Source: an uncultured Oscillospiraceae bacterium
Lineage (GTDB): Bacteria; Bacillota; Clostridia; Oscillospirales; Ruminococcaceae
DNA: 64,000 bases
NCBI GenBank assembly: GCA_949285935.1
Contig: CASEAH010000082.1
Span: 39,828 to 103,827 of the forward strand
Reading direction: 5' to 3'
The notes under the pieces are model-generated. The model made no database searches and was not told the DNA's origin. It saw only the letters and a program-made list of their open reading frames with translations. A program made the translations under genes and the position numbers. Positions within the stretch are counted from its first letter, which is position 1. The number at the start of each line of letters is the position of its first letter. Shown here in pieces: positions 63,353-64,000 of the stretch.

Positions 63353-64000
63353 TCCACTTCCGGCGTTCCGCTTCCCTGTCATTTCTGATAAGCGCAATTC
63401 GGTATTTCCCAGGGCCTTTGCATTTAACACGCCGCAAGAAACTTTTGTATCTCTCTGCTGTTTGCCGCTGCTGGGCCCGGCGCTTGCCTATGGATTGCTT
63501 GTCTGACGGATCATACATAGATATGATTTACGGGAACATCCCGGAGGGTACTCCTTTTTTATTCCGGCAGTCTATTCCTCCGCCTCATAAAACCACTTTA
63601 CCCGGCTTCCTTCATGATTTGTTGCCGGCTGAACTGGCAAACCCGCAAAATAGAATTTATTGCACGAAGCGCCCCACTGCCGTTCCAAAGCTGTGGGGCT
63701 TTATGGTTTGTTTTCCCAGCTTTATCCTCCGTTTTCCCTTTGCGTACCTCTGCTTCACCGGGATATTTTCCGGCATGGGAAAGCTTTTTATACCAACAGA
63801 GCCGCCGGTGATCTTGCTGTGCAAGTCGGGGATTGTTTTTAGTCATAACCATCGGCTAAACCAGCGGCTTGCGTCGGCCCTATAAAGGCCTATTGCCGGC
63901 ACACATTTCAAGGCGCACTGAAACAGACAACCACTGTTCTAACAAAAGCTTTTCATTCCTGTTGCCTTATTATCATCAACTCTTCGCTCTATGCTTGGAG
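63353..64000. other. 3' end of window without a recognisable gene
   Basis: About 650 bases after the LysR gene. Several short overlapping frames exist but none has a ribosome site or family-like sequence. A stem GCCCCAC/GTGGGGC lies near 63671-63699. No T run follows it. Confidence 0.45.

Noticed and set aside
63418-63885. Plus-strand 155-codon frame near the right edge
   Set aside because: No ribosome site; sequence looks random; overlaps other open frames on both strands.

Overview
The window comes from the chromosome of an anaerobic, endospore-forming Firmicute of class Clostridia. The gene content resembles gut Oscillospiraceae/Ruminococcaceae-type genomes, but this is inferred from content, not from a phylogeny. 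Supporting genes are spo0A next to spoIVB, a tricistronic gerA/gerB/gerC germinant receptor, cwlJ-gerQ, a ferredoxin-linked 2-oxoacid oxidoreductase, addAB, a CIRCE-controlled groESL, a T-box leader and the DapL-type lysine/diaminopimelate route. Most genes are housekeeping genes in short operons with clear Shine-Dalgarno sites. No prophage, CRISPR array, rRNA operon or intact insertion sequence was seen.

Layout. 0-0.8 kb: infC-rpmI (minus), with infC starting at a rare ATA codon behind a structured leader. 1.0-7.9 kb: addB-addA recombination nuclease. 8.4-11.8 kb: P-loop ATPase plus the four-subunit 2-oxoacid:ferredoxin oxidoreductase. 11.9-17.9 kb: sporulation/germination block (spo0A, spoIVB, gerC-, gerB-, gerA-type genes). 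18.0-19.1 kb: DUF421-DUF4363 pair. 19.6-24.2 kb: an operon of acyl-CoA ligase, PASTA pseudokinase and TIM-barrel isomerase behind a leucine-type T-box. 24.2-26.7 kb: PfkB sugar kinase and an AIM24-family protein. 26.7-29.8 kb: sparse, AT-richer stretch with two small DUF genes. 29.9-34.3 kb: tRNA-Ser, a frameshifted asnS, an amidohydrolase and small membrane proteins. 35.1-39.6 kb: prfB, a zinc-ribbon membrane protein, galU, rpsF-ssb-rpsR. 40-44.3 kb: SPFH/NfeD pair and groES-groEL. 44.5-47.5 kb: dapF and dapL flanking a stretch that looks like a large structured RNA. 48.2-51 kb: gerQ/cwlJ, an AraC-type regulator divergent from an MsmX/UgpC-type ATPase, and a MITE-like repeat. 51.3-55.6 kb: lipid kinase, phosphoribosyltransferase, nagB and a choloylglycine-hydrolase-family enzyme. 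56-63.4 kb: FecCD-type ABC importer, CbiK chelatase and a multidomain FAD/rhodanese/sirohaem/Fe-S reductase, with a divergent LysR regulator.

How the parts fit. The ger, spoIVB, spo0A, cwlJ and gerQ genes cover commitment to sporulation, sigma-K checkpoint signalling, germinant sensing and cortex lysis. DapL and DapF supply meso-diaminopimelate. MsmX-type ATPase, nagB, galU and the PfkB kinase point to carbohydrate and amino-sugar use. The 56-62 kb operon links a sirohaem-type reductase to a tetrapyrrole chelatase and an importer, and is probably controlled by the divergent LysR protein. The least ordinary elements are the leucine T-box in front of the acyl-CoA ligase/pseudokinase operon, the pseudokinase itself, the unassigned RNA-like region at about 45.5 kb, the reductase fusion operon, and the single-base frameshift in asnS.
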